Made by a program: the position numbers and the translations under genes
Source: Crocodylus rhombifer
Lineage: Eukaryota; Chordata; Crocodylia; Crocodylidae
Reading direction: 5' to 3'
Length of the DNA stretch: 64,000 nucleotides
Assembly (NCBI GenBank): GCA_038503035.1
Contig: JAVSML010000993.1
Span: forward strand, 62,001-126,000
In this document: piece after piece, positions 10,712 through 21,450 of the stretch
Position numbering within the stretch: position 1 is the stretch's first letter
How the letters are laid out: every line of letters starts with the position of its first letter
The notes under the pieces: generated by a model
The model's input: the letters and a program-made list of their open reading frames with translations, nothing else
Databases searched by the model: none
What the model was told of the DNA's origin: nothing

Positions 10712-11347
10712 CAGGCATACCTCAGAGATATTGTGGGTTCGGTTCCAGACCACCGCAATAAAGCAAATATCTCAATAAAGTGAGTCACGTGAATTTTTTG
10801 GTTTCCCAGTGCATATAAAAGTTATGTTTACACTATACTGTAGTCTATTAAGTGTGCAATAGCATGTCTAAAGAAACAAGGTACATACCTTAATTAAAAA
10901 ATACTTTATTGCTAAAAAATGCTAACCATCATCTGAGCCTTCAGCGAGTCGTACTCTTTTTGCTGGCGGAGAATCTTGCCTCGATGTTGATGGCTGCTGA
11001 CTGATCAGGGTGGTGGTTGCTGAAGGTTGGGGTGGCTGTGGCAATTTCTTAAAATAAGACAACAATGAAGTTTACGCATCAATTGACTCTTCCTTTCACG
11101 AAAAATTTCTCTGTAGCATGCGATGATGTTTGATAGCATTTTACCCACAGTAGAACTTCTTTCAAAATTGGAGTCAATTGGAGAATTACCAAAATGTGAG
11201 ACAGAGACATGAAGTGAGCAAATGCTGTTGGAAAAATGGCGCCGATAGACTTGCTCGACGCAGGGTTGCCACAAACCTTCAATTTGTAAAAAACGCAATA
11301 TCTGCGAAGTGCAATAAAGCGAAGCGCAATAAAACGAGGTATGCCTG
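10712..11347. mobile_element. Tigger1-like (pogo/Tc1-mariner) internal-deletion derivative
   Basis: The element starts CAGGCATACCTCAGAGATAT and ends with the inverted form (GAGGTATGCCTG), flanked on both sides by the TA target dinucleotide (10710-10711 and 11348-11349). The sequence matches, to my recollection almost base for base, the two ends of the Tigger1 element known from primate genomes: the left part up to about 11187 carries the 3' end of the transposase gene on the minus strand, and the right 160 bases carry the other terminus including a GCGCAATAAAGCGAAGCGCAA-like palindromic region. The two ends are fused near 11187-11190, so about three quarters of a full-length element is missing. 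It would depend on a transposase supplied elsewhere. Low apparent divergence points to a fairly young insertion. Confidence 0.93.
11005..11190 (-). pseudogene. C-terminal end of Tigger transposase (fragment)
   Basis: The minus strand reads a frame containing [28 protein letters not shown] and a proline-rich end (HPNLQQPPP), which corresponds to the C-terminal tail of the Tigger1 transposase as I recall it. The catalytic DDE domain and both helix-turn-helix domains are absent because of the internal deletion, so the fragment cannot act as a transposase. Upstream residues of the open frame (about 11191-11298) come from the fused opposite end of the element and are not part of the ancestral protein. 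A frame change appears near the [10 protein letters not shown] segment. Sure about the family, less so about the precise subfamily. Confidence 0.85.
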
Positions 11348-11349
11348 TA

Positions 11350-13120
11350 TATGCATTTGATTAAGTAAATAAAGCTAGTAAAATGGTAAGGGTGTGGAGA
11401 CTGTGGTCAGGTACCTGCAAGATTGCTGAAGTGATGTGCTGTCCCATAGCACCTAAAAGGCTCCTCTCAATTCCCTTAAAATAAGACATTTTGGCTGCTT
11501 GAAGATCTCGGGGGGAAAAAATGGCACTTTAACCTCTGGGCACTTCTGCACCAAGCCTAGCACATTCCCAGAAGAGGCATGGCATTAGTTGGACCCAGCC
11601 TTCCCAGTGTCTGTAGAGATCGGGTGCTTTAGTGGGACTTGTTGGGCAATTTTACCTAATGGCCGATAGAATCAGCTTGAGAACCAAAAAGCCCCACTGA
11701 AGTGCCTGATCAATACTGCAGAGCCGCTCAAAGGAACACGCCACTGCTTCCAGTAGAGGACATTTTCCACATCAGTCAGCACTCCTAATTAGCAAGGTAA
11801 CTAACCCATTGCTTATTAATTCATTGCATTTCTACAGTGGTTTGTCTCTCCTTGTATCTCAAACCTGACCATGCTTTAAACACAACTGTTCAGATAATAG
11901 TAAAGGCTGGAGATTTTTTTTTTTTTTTTTGGAGTTCTAGCAAAGGGCTGAATGTTCCATTTTGACTCCCGTCACTTCAAAACCTGCTTTCATGCACTTA
12001 CCTCTTAAAAAAATCTACCTGGAGCAGAAGATGATTCCCAATTCTGTTTCTTCTCACTTTTATCTGACAAGATTTTATGTTTAGCTTCCTTTTCTTTTAA
12101 AGTGTTTTTTGTTTCAAATTATCTCCTCAAATGAAGCTGAATTTTATTGTGCACTCTTATTCTTCAATTTACTTGTTCAAATCAGCAATCTGTAGCTTTA
12201 TGACCTCTGTTTCTTCTTCCATTTTCCCATATATGAAATATTCTGTCTGTGCTAAATGAGCATTCAGACATGATGCAGTCATTCCTTAGTCTGAGGGGCT
12301 TCTTAAGAATGCCAACTCTACTCTGTCATCCTATTTCCATCTGACAGTTTCTTTCTGCTTTATCCGTGGGTTATAAAGCAGCTACGGACTCCAGCAACAT
12401 ATGAACTAACTTCATAAAAGCCATGGAAAATATGACCGTACCCTTTATTGTACCTGTGTGGATACTGTTTATTCACAGAGCACTGACTAAAACATAGATT
12501 TATTATTATGTGCTGACCTGGATTTTACCTCATCTTGAAAGTATAAAAGGTTACATTGAATTTGATTTCTGTTCCAATGGGCAATGACACAAAAGGGCAA
12601 TATGGCAACTGGGCTTCTTCATCAAACCTATCAAAAACCCCACAAGGAATATTTTTTCTCCCCATGTGGCAAAATTGTAATGAAAGGCCTGCCCAGCTAA
12701 GGATTATTTAATACAGTTATAATCAGCCAAGCACTATACAGTAAAAGTATTCAAGCAAATCTGAGAGTGAAGCTGACTATTAAAAAAAAACCCAATCAAA
12801 TAATACAATCACAGGTTTTATCCCTGATCATTTACTGTGGCACAATTTTAATTAAAAACATTTAACAGCAATAGTCAACCTCATAACTTCACAAAACAGG
12901 ACTTCTTTATTACATCATGTTTTTGCTTTCATAGTGTGCCAATAATTTACAATTGTCTTATAACATATTGCACCAAATTCATCCCTAATCTAATAGAAGT
13001 TTGTAGATCCAAATGAAGAAGGAACTGGGTAAATTGTGAAGTAAGCACAATACAGCACAGATAGAAGAGTTACTTCTGATTTAACAGAAATTGCAACTTA
13101 AAGCCCTTATCTTACAGTAG
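11350..13120. other. AT-rich intergenic stretch
   Basis: Holds a 17-base T run at about 11914-11930. No gene, RNA or delimited element is visible. Confidence 0.35.
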
Positions 13121-13244
13121 CCAAAGTATAGTATAATGTTTCAAAATCTTTTAAAAAATAAAAGGAAAGAAAAAAGGGCACTCATCATCATCTTGCTGAG
13201 ATACAACAGTGTAAAGACATACCTTTATGTGCCATGGTATCTGA

Positions 13245-13435
13245 GTGCTAGATGGAATAGCCCATCTTAGGGAATCCCAGAAAGATTGCACCAAATATTA
13301 TGAAATAAGGTATTATGAACCAACTGTATCAACAAAACCACTCATCTCTTGGAGCGAGGCAGCTGGCTCCATGCACCCTGCCCCACTCCCACCACCATGG
13401 ATGGCCTGCACTATACAAAAGGTTGGGAACCACTG
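13245..13435 (-). mobile_element. One end of a hAT-type element
   Basis: On the minus strand the sequence begins at 13435 with CAGTGGTTCCCAACCTTTTG, a classical hAT (Charlie-like) terminus. The matching other end and 8-bp duplication were not found, so the left boundary given is arbitrary. Confidence 0.55.
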
Positions 13436-15175
13436 ATGTAATTGGTCCAATAAGAAGTCTATTGAAATTCTGTCCCAGATCCCCTCCCAACACAAGTTAG
13501 GTCTCATTCTCCAACCTCCTAGGATGAATTGCAACCCTTCCACCAACCCTCACTTGGTGGCATGGGCTAGCCTCCACCACGGTTGTCTCCTCCACCCTGG
13601 CTGTCACAGAGCTGAGGCAGGCTTCCCAGCCCTGCCGGTGGTGACAACAGTGGGGACACAGACATGGCCCCAGTTCCACCCACCCAGGTTCTGCACAGCA
13701 GAGGAAGCAAGGCAAGCCCCTCAAGATGGAGGCTTTCTCCCCTGCCAGAATGCCCTAGTCCTGCTCCCTTACCAGCACACTGCCTGTCAACCTCACCAGC
13801 TTTTCCTTCCCCACTGCACTGTGCAGACCCTACCTGGGGAACCAGAGTGGGGATCCTTTCTCCTTCCACCTGCTCCACCCCTTGTTGCTGGGGGTGGGGG
13901 GAGGCTGAAGCATTTGCAGCCCAGTGGTGCTGGGGGGTATGTTCAAATATCTAGCCTTCCAACCTGGGCCAGCACAGACATCTGATGAGTGAACATGTAT
14001 CTGTTCATTAATGGTCCAGTCTGCACAGTTTAGAGAAAGCTGCAAAGATTGATTCAATTCTGCCTTGGGCTTTTTCATTGTCTGTACTTAGCCTTAGAGA
14101 ATTACAGCTACTTTAATTCTGAATTGATGTGTCTACACGGGTATTTTAGGAAATGTAATTAATCCACTTTAAAGTTAATTAGGATTAATTCCAACATGTC
14201 CCCAAAAGACAGGCTTTAGATATATGCACATTATATTTTACCTCAATTCTCAGGAGGGCAATGGGAAAGTATCAGAATGGAAATTTTTGTATGTTATTAC
14301 ATTACAGTCATGTATTCAGGGATTGACTATTATAACCAGTATTGCTTTGTTGAGCTAGGCATATTATCAGTCTATGTTTGCTTTTCTTCTTCAATATGTA
14401 GGCTAACTTTACTGGAAAAGAATATGCAACTGAGAACAATGATTGCATTGTACTGAAATGTGGGCCACTTCCTGCCATGAATTTGAAGACAGATTTTTTT
14501 TTAAAAAGTCATAACTAATGCTATCATCAATCCTCATAGTATATTTGTCTGTGAAATTGCATTTTCTGGCCTGAAGTTTTTAGTTTTTTTATTACTGCTG
14601 TGCCAGGGTTATTTGGCTCCAGAGACTGAATTTTATAAACAGTTCTTAACATATTCACAGAGTCAATATGGCCTGAATGAAGGACAGTTAAGTCCATGTA
14701 TATATAAAATTCAGCAAAGCAGCTTAAACTATCTAAATTTGCTTTGTTTATTATAAATTAATGTTATTCATTGTGAGCCTGGATTTGTCTGCCATACAAT
14801 TTTATAAGGTAATATAATGTCTTTATGCAAACATGGGCACGTTGCTGAAAATCAGGTTCATACGGTCTACTAAACTTTAAATGAATGATTGAAATGGCAA
14901 AAGCAACTGTGTCCCAAGTAGATGTTGGATCAGAAAAAAGAAAGCTGTCATAAAAGTGAATAGGTATTTAAAACTATTAGTACATTGTGGAGCAGTAATT
15001 AAGAAAACTGAGACGATTCAGTTGTATAATCACTGACAAAGAATTTGAAAAGCTCATTACAGAACTGTATGAACTGGGTTAATAAGACTATAGACTTGAA
15101 ATATTATTCCCTCATGCTTTTCTGTCAGAAGATGGCAGAAGATAGTTCAAATCGTAAGTGAAAATTTTGACTAAC
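13436..15175. other. Intergenic stretch with a GC-rich block
   Basis: 13500-13990 is GC-rich with overlapping open frames of up to 153 residues on both strands, none with a recognisable domain; this is more likely low-complexity repeat DNA than a gene. 14080-15175 is AT-rich and featureless, apart from a GTGTCTACACGG word near 14130 similar to MITE termini elsewhere here. Confidence 0.35.
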
Positions 15176-16611
15176 TGTGGCAAAGCGGGACTCCCCGATT
15201 AGCCACAGTGCTAGTTTCCCCAGTTGTCTTTGGGCATGCCCCCACCTGACTCTCCTGCCATGCCTTGTTGTTAATTAATTAAGTTGTTAATTAATTAAGG
15301 CAGAAGGCTGCCCATTCTTGACCCAATGCCAGGGTGTGCTATCTGCGGCTCGGTTCCTCTCCTACATTGCAGCCCAAGCCTTGCAAATGGCATCTAGATG
15401 ACACAGTGCTCCCAGCCTACAGCCAGACCAAGCTTAGGCCTCGTTGTCAGGCCTCAGACACACTCACATTCATACCTCCCTCCTCTCACTAGGGCCTTAC
15501 ACACTCCACCCTCTCTCACAGGGTCTCTTTCTCTTATTGACAACTTATACTGCCTTGCTCCCTTTTGGAGTGGGCCCCTTATGCCATAGGCTTTAACTAG
15601 TTCGTACCTTGGGTAGCAGACATACTATCTTTTGGGCCTCTCCCATGACCCTCACTAGGGTAGTGGCCAGCCAATTACCCGGCCGGGTCTAAGCTTGCTC
15701 TGGCCCCTTCCAGGGCAACTCTGAGCACTCACTCACTTTAGCCTCTCAGCCCTCTGGTTCTTCTTCCCCCACAGGGGTCCCTTCTCTCTGTCCCCTTCCT
15801 AGGGCCACCCCTCACTGGGGCATTCTTAACTCACACCATGACTGGTGTTCTGAGGTCTCACAGGGACTCTCCCTCCCCCTCTGGAGCAGCAGGTCATTGT
15901 GCTCAACTACAGGTCTTGCTTTTGACCCACACTCAGCCTCCCAGTGGTAAAGTCAGGACCAGAGTCAGGACTCACCCCTCCTTCTCAGACTGAGGCTTCT
16001 TACTTGGCCTCTGGCCCAAACTACAGCCTCAGGTATCCAGAGACATACATAGAGGCCTACTCCCCTCACTAGGGCACCACTCTGCCCCCCTCACTGAGGC
16101 CATGGGGCTTCCATCCCTAGTGCACTCAGATGGCCATAGCTATGCCTGGCCCCAGCTACCTTTCCTCAGGGTCCTACACCCCACACGGCTTAGGTGGCCA
16201 CAGCCATGCCTGGCCCCACACCCGCCGATGTTATGTAACCCACCCAAGGTGAGGGCTAGGGTTAAAGCCCAGGACCAGGAACCTCCTAGCCATCCCCTAC
16301 AGCTCCTGCCCTTACCTCCAGGATTATACATGAAGCCTTGCAGTCAGGCAAGGTTGCAACTGGGGCTGCCAGCAGTGAAGTCCCCTGTTTATATGGGTGG
16401 CCAGAGATCTAAAATGGCTGCCGCAATCAAGCACCTGATGGCTGCTTGGCTCCGCTCTTAAAGTGGCAGGCACCAACAGTGCCCTGCCACACACCTTCCC
16501 CCTAAAAATAGTTCCTGGGGGAGGTTTCCCCTGCTGCTTCTCCAAAGCAGGCTCCCCTCAGAACCTGTGAAAGCTGTCAAGTGAGGAGCACTCCAAAGGT
16601 GCTCTACCACA
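15176..16611 (-). mobile_element. Solo-LTR-like element, minus strand
   Basis: The element begins TGTGGCAAAG and ends CTACCACA on the plus strand, so its tips are inverted TGTGG/CCACA in the TG..CA style of LTRs, and it is flanked by a perfect 5-bp duplication CTAAC (15171-15175 and 16612-16616). Minus-strand orientation is suggested by a CTTTAAGAGC box near 16455 and a TATA-like ATATAAAC near 16387. The interior is C-rich with recurring CTCACTAGGG words. No gag-pol coding is present. The LTR class (endogenous retrovirus or Gypsy-like) cannot be told from this. Confidence 0.7.
16386..16395 (-). promoter_or_regulatory. TATA-like box in the LTR
   Basis: Minus-strand CATATAAACA about 70 bases downstream of a CTTTAAGAGC motif; the same pair of motifs recurs in the LTR at 17345-18285. 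Confidence 0.45.
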
Positions 16612-17045
16612 CTAACTTATGCTGGCTTTCTTGTAAAGCAAAAATTGAGGGAACATGACTGAGGGCCATTTGGGAATTTAAATGTCACTAAATAGGATAA
16701 ATAGACTTAAAAAAATGCTCAGTTCAAGTATTAAATTAAAATAGTACTGGTAACTAAGAGTTAAAAGAAAATTGTTTACAGAGAAGGTAATCAAAGACAA
16801 GCAATAGAAACTCATTTAAATAACCATTACAAAGCTGAAGGGGAAATGCACATTTCCAGGGACAAATTTTAGATACCTTAGAAAACTATTAGATCTTGAT
16901 ATCCTAGGTGATTTCTTGAAACGCTACAGGTTATTAATCCCTAGAAAGAAAGTTTATAACAAACAGCAGCAAAGATTTTTTTTAAAGTCAGTTTGAAAAG
17001 AAAAAGTGTTTCAGTGACTTTAAGTGAAGAGAAGTGATGCCCAGA
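16612..17045. other. AT-rich intergenic stretch
   Basis: No recognisable feature. Confidence 0.35.
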
Positions 17046-17344
17046 AGAGATGCGGCATCACACTTTCCCACAAACCCCACAACCACACCTTCCCCTACAC
17101 ACAAACACCACATCCACCCGCACCTTCCCCCACACCCCTCCCCACATACACCCACCCAAACACACACCCAGGTGCTTCTGGGGAGAGCCCTACTCACTGC
17201 TCCATGCACACACCCCACCACACACATACCACATAAACCCCATACCCACCCTACCCATCCCCTCCACATAACCCAGACCCCCACAAACCCACCCACATAC
17301 CCATACATTCCCACAAACACCTCCCACAAGTCCTCCTTATCCAC
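17046..17344. repeat. CA/CCCAC-rich low-complexity tract (left part)
   Basis: Imperfect CACACC, CCCACA and ACCCAC units. Several overlapping His/Pro/Thr-rich frames up to 114 residues are artefacts of this composition. The same kind of tract resumes at 18286, showing that the LTR between them interrupted it. Confidence 0.85.
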
Positions 17345-17735
17345 TGTCACAGGATGGGGTCCTGCAGGATGGCCGTGATCTCCCCAAGGCCCCTTTACCA
17401 TGGGAAGTTGGCCCAATGGGCACCCTCTATTCTCGCCCACCATGTCTTTGATGGTATGAATGACAGGGAGGCTGCCTTGAAGTACTCTTGGACACAGTCT
17501 TAATTGATTCTCTGGACTCTGTGGGTTTCTGGACCTCTAGTGGGTCCTTCTCCAAAATAGATGTCACAACAGGTGTTTCAGGGCACCCCAGCCTTTTGGG
17601 CTATGCATGGTACCAACCACCCCTTTACCATGCGCCAAGGCTCACAGATGGTACCAAAGTTGTTTGGTCTGGGTCTTGTTGTAATTTGGCCCCCTTGTCC
17701 TCCCTGGGCTCTCCACAGCCCTGTCTCACTGTGTG

Positions 17736-17830
17736 CCTCTCTGGCACCTGTGCACCCCAAATGCCGCATCCTCTCTGGTGCCTGTGAACCCCAAATGCTG
17801 CACCCTCTCTGGAGCCTGGGGTCCCCACAC
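17736..17830. repeat. 34-bp tandem repeat inside the LTR
   Basis: Units begin CCTCTCTGG at 17736, 17770 and 17804 and continue with CACCTGTGCACCCCAAATGC-type sequence; the third unit is partial. Confidence 0.85.
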
Positions 17831-18107
17831 TGCTGTGGGCCCTCTATAATGCCTCCTCTATCTCCTAATAGCCTTACCCAAACCACCAGTCTTATATGAC
17901 AATAAACAAAACACAAGCCCCTGGGCTGTAACATAAATTCAAGCCACCCGGCTATAACATAATTCAAACCCTACCAGGGAATGCTCTGTCCCTCAACAGT
18001 ACCGGAAGCTGCATCTGCAGTCACACCTCTCCCCTCTGCTTGCTCTGGGACAGCTCCATCCCCTTTGGCTGATGGCAGAGAGCTGCCTTCCTGGCCCCAG
18101 CTCTGGG

Positions 18108-18118
18108 GTTTATATATG
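18108..18118 (-). promoter_or_regulatory. LTR TATA box
   Basis: Minus-strand ATATATAAACC, downstream of the CCTTTAAAGAGCC motif of the same LTR. Confidence 0.5.
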
Positions 18119-18285
18119 AGCCAGGCTCTGCCACTTCTGGTCAGCTGACCGCTGGCAGGTGGGGGCCACTAACTTGTCCTGGCTGCCCTGGTAACTAGCA
18201 GCTGGGGCTTCCAACTCACCGCTAGGGCTCTTCCCCTAGTAGTTTGGCTCTTTAAAGGAGCAGGGCACCCTAGTGCCCTGAGACA

Positions 18286-18390
18286 CCGACCCACCCACAT
18301 CCACACATACCCCCACACCCTCCCCACACTCCACATACACACACACACACCCACAGCCCCCACAAACCCTATACCTGTCCCTCCCTACAA
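18286..18390. repeat. CA/CCCAC-rich low-complexity tract (right part)
   Basis: Continuation of the tract at 17046-17344, including a CACACACACACACCCAC run near 18337-18355. Confidence 0.85.
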
Positions 18391-18539
18391 CAAACTTGCA
18401 ATATACAAGAGTAAGACTTTATTCTGAGATATTATGTAATCACTTTTATGTACACCACACAAACGCACACAAATCAGGACAAAATGGTTTTTTTAAAATA
18501 AAATTAAAATATGTTGTCCATGTTTGATTTTTAGTATAT

Positions 18540-18696
18540 AATTTGTTTTCTTTCCAGTTTCAAGATGGCAAACCTCCTTCCCAAAAGGAATACTCCTGGG
18601 TGCAAGGGGCGGGACTTCCGATGGTAAAGGTCACCAAAGCACAGGAGTTCACCAAAACTTAAGCGTCCCTCCAGCCAAAATAATTGCCCACCCCTG
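18540..18696 (-). mobile_element. One end of a hAT-type element
   Basis: On the minus strand the sequence from 18696 reads CAGGGGTGGGCAATTATTTT, a hAT terminus like that of the elements at 3390 and 56272. The partner end was not found; the left limit is approximate. Confidence 0.6.
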
Positions 18697-18889
18697 ATTT
18701 GTACTGTGCCACCCTGCGGCCTCAGAACCTGACACAAGCAGCAAGTGGGAGTTTCCACTTTTATAAAAAATCATAAAATCATAGGGGTTAGGGTCATAAA
18801 CCAAAGGGCCAAAGGGATGGAATAGATAAAAGGTAATGAAACATCAACACTGTGGTAACATACACTCAGTACCTTAATTATGTCCCCCT

Positions 18890-18890
<1 letters not shown>

Positions 18891-18940
<50 letters not shown>

Positions 18941-18948
18941 CTCTCTCT
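18891..18948. repeat. (CA)n/(CT)n microsatellite
   Basis: A pure CA run from about 18891 to 18936 followed by CT repeats. Confidence 0.97.
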
Positions 18949-20510
18949 GGAGGTGTCCCCAAACAAGCCTTTAGTCCCCAGAGCACTCAAACAGCAGCTT
19001 GTAGCTGCCCCATAGTCTCAGCCCAGCTGGCTTCAGTCCAGTCCTGGTTGACCAAGTCAGTGGAGATCTATAGCTCCACTGATCACTCTTGTGCGTACAG
19101 CTAACCAATTTCCAAGTGCATGCTGCTCTCTCTCTCCCTTTCTCTAGTCTCAGGCTTCCTCTTCTGCTTTCCCTTGTCCCCAGCCCCTGGGGGTTTCTGG
19201 GAGTTACAGTCCAACTAGATAGTTAGCACAGCTCTGCAGACTACCCCCTGGTTCCTCCTGCTGTTACACACATTATATTCATATTACAATACCTTTCCAA
19301 GGGGCTGCATAACCTTGACAAAGTGAAAGGGTTATATTTACATGAACAGTAGATTTGCTGCCAAAATGAATTCCCAAACACAGGTAGAAAAATAGGGACA
19401 AGACTAAAGAAGAATCCACTGGTCCAGAATGCTAGAAGTTGCATGTAAAATTAACCTTCTTATCCTCTAAAAGCATAATTGTTATAAAACTCTTAAATAA
19501 AAGACAAAATATGTAATTAATACATAACCACAGCTATGGAAATAGAAAAGGAAATTAGGAACATTGAATATTTTGAGTAGGCCAGAAACCCTCTGCAATT
19601 AAGATTATGATTTTTATAATGCAGGCTTGCAAGAGAAAAGGTGGTTGGGGAATGGGTTTCTGTAAAGTAGCTTGTCCACTCTTATATAGTGGAGAGAAAA
19701 AATACAAGACATGAATTTAAAAAAAGGTTGTATAGAGAATAAAATACTATCAGAAGTTACTGACTTTGAAGTGATCAATAAACAAATCTTCTCTTTGAGA
19801 ATAGAAGAGAAATGGCAAAAAATTGACCATTAGTGTGCTCTCACTGAAGAACATGTATTCAATGAGGAACGTGAATGACTATAGACTATATTTGTCTTCA
19901 AAACATGACACCAGAATTCTCATCTGTAACTGCAGCACTAAAGCCGCAGTCAAAATACAGATGCATGGAAAAGTAACTATCGGGGATGAAAGTCTTAATT
20001 TATATAACATATAACAAGACAACGTGATTTTACCGCTTTGAAGAAGAGCACTGTGTTTCTTCACAAGATTTTTTACAAATATAAATCAGTATCCAGAGAT
20101 GGAGTTACTATCAATAGGACTGACCATATGCTTGTTGATTTAAGACCCAAGAGTAGCATCCCTAATATTAGAAGCTTAGGGAAAGTCGATTGTTACGCAG
20201 ACCCCACTCTCTTGTAAGAACAGTTGTGGGAGTTTTGCTACAATAGAAAAAAATCAAAGAAAAGAACTAAGCTATAAATATAACAATTCCTGGAGGAATA
20301 CAAATAAAGAATATCAGAGAGTAGTTAAAGGACAGTTTAAGGCTTTAGAAGATTGTTCTATGAAGATTACAGAGGATGATAAATAGGGAGAGATAGAAAG
20401 AGAAAAAAGGATTGGTGGAGGGACTATAGAAAATAATACTAAGGTATAAAAAAAGACATGGTTTATGAAAACTGTATGTAAAGCAATTTTAAATTGAAAT
20501 GCAACAAGGG
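18949..20510. other. AT-rich intergenic stretch
   Basis: No recognised element or gene; short open frames only. Confidence 0.35.
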
Positions 20511-20511
20511 T

Positions 20512-20900
20512 TGTAACAAGATGGTCTGGCCCTTCAATTGGGAGCAGGCAGCCTGTGGTAGAAGCCCAGTTGCAGGCTGCTAGCTACTCACGGAATACCT
20601 GCTGGCTGTTAAAAACCTCAGAGAGCAGAGAGCAAGCGCTCGGAGGAAGCAGTGGTTCACAATTACACTGAAACCCAGAGAAACCTACTACCAGGAACAG
20701 GCCAGAGAAGAAAGATTTCTCCTGCAGCCTGGAAAATGGCTAGAGTTTAGGTTTCCTTATTTGTTTGAATGTAAACACAGCCCTTAAACAAAGGACCAGT
20801 TGAAGAGTCCCCTCAGGGGAAACCCATTTAAAGATTTAAGGTACAGACAGAAGTGCAGCTTCCCAGTGCACTTCACAGAAAGCACTATGAGTTAGACCAC
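20512..20900 (+). mobile_element. LTR-like segment (partial)
   Basis: Starts TGTAACAAGATGG and contains a TTAAAAACCTC TATA-like motif near 20608 followed by AGAGAGCAAGCGCTCGGAGG, an arrangement that I associate with sauropsid LTRs. The far end and a target duplication could not be fixed, so this stays tentative. Confidence 0.4.
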
Positions 20901-21108
20901 CCCTCATGATCCAACAAATACTCACCTGATGTTCACTGGTGGGTGATCAAGCATCATTCTGGAGCTGATTCAGGGAGAAAGATTTAATATCTGCAGCGTC
21001 TGTCCCATAGCCCTGCCCCCTTCTCCAAGCTCCTGCGTTCTCTCAGGATGGGAGGTGGAAGGCAGAGGAGGGAGGTCAATTCTGGGGTTTGCCAAAAAAT
21101 GCTGAAGG

Positions 21109-21143
21109 AGGGGGGGGGGGGTTGGGCCCCCCCCCCCCCCCCC
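21109..21143. repeat. G-run/C-run palindrome
   Basis: About 12 consecutive Gs, a short TTGGG spacer and about 17 consecutive Cs, able to form a G:C hairpin, at the 3' breakpoint of a CR1 fragment. Confidence 0.9.
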
Positions 21144-21450
21144 GCCCCATCAATGCTGAATAGAGGGAAAGGATCACTTTCCTTGATCTGCTGGTGATGC
21201 TTTTACCAATGCAGCCCGCTATGCTGTTAGCCTTCTTCACAACAGTAGCACACTGTTGGCTCATATTCAGCTTACTGTCCACTGTAACCCCCAGGTTCTT
21301 TTCTGCAGAATTGCTGCTTAGCCAGTCAATCCCCAACGTGTACCTGGGCATGGGACTTTTCTCTCCTAAGTCCAGGACTTTGTGCTTGTCCTTATTGAAC
21401 CTCATGAGATTTACTGTAGGTTAAATATTGCCAATTCATCTACTTGAGAA
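21144..21450 (-). pseudogene. CR1 reverse-transcriptase C-terminal fragment
   Basis: The minus strand encodes a piece of the CR1 ORF2 protein downstream of the polymerase core. The order NLMRFNKDKHKVLDLG, then AEKNLGVTVDSKLNMSQQC, AKKANSI-like text (here VKKANSIAGCIGKSI) and SRKVILSLYSAL follows the CR1 family closely. The YADD-type catalytic box lies further upstream and is missing, as is everything after SLYSAL, where the sequence breaks into the G-run/C-run palindrome. It is a dead 5'- and 3'-truncated copy. Confidence 0.85.

Larger units (their letters stand above)
17345..18285 (-). mobile_element. Solo-LTR-like element inserted in the CA-rich tract, minus strand
   Basis: The plus strand starts TGTCACAGG and ends CCTGAGACA, giving inverted TGTC.CAGG tips of LTR type. 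On the minus strand a CCTTTAAAGAGCC box (about 18250) precedes a TATA box ATATATAAACC (18108-18118), after which a long transcribed-like part follows. An internal 34-bp tandem repeat lies at 17736-17830. No internal coding region and no unambiguous target duplication was found, in part because the flanks are low complexity. Confidence 0.62.

Noticed and set aside
11914..11930. 17-base T run as a possible processed retrogene tail
   Set aside because: No adjacent coding similarity on either strand and no target duplication.
17024..17378. His/Pro/Thr-rich open frames of 70-114 residues
   Set aside because: They are translations of the CA/CCCAC low-complexity tract in three frames.
20512..21060. 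A complete provirus between the LTR-like start at 20512 and later sequence
   Set aside because: No second LTR, primer-binding site or gag-pol-like frame was found; only a tentative partial LTR is kept.
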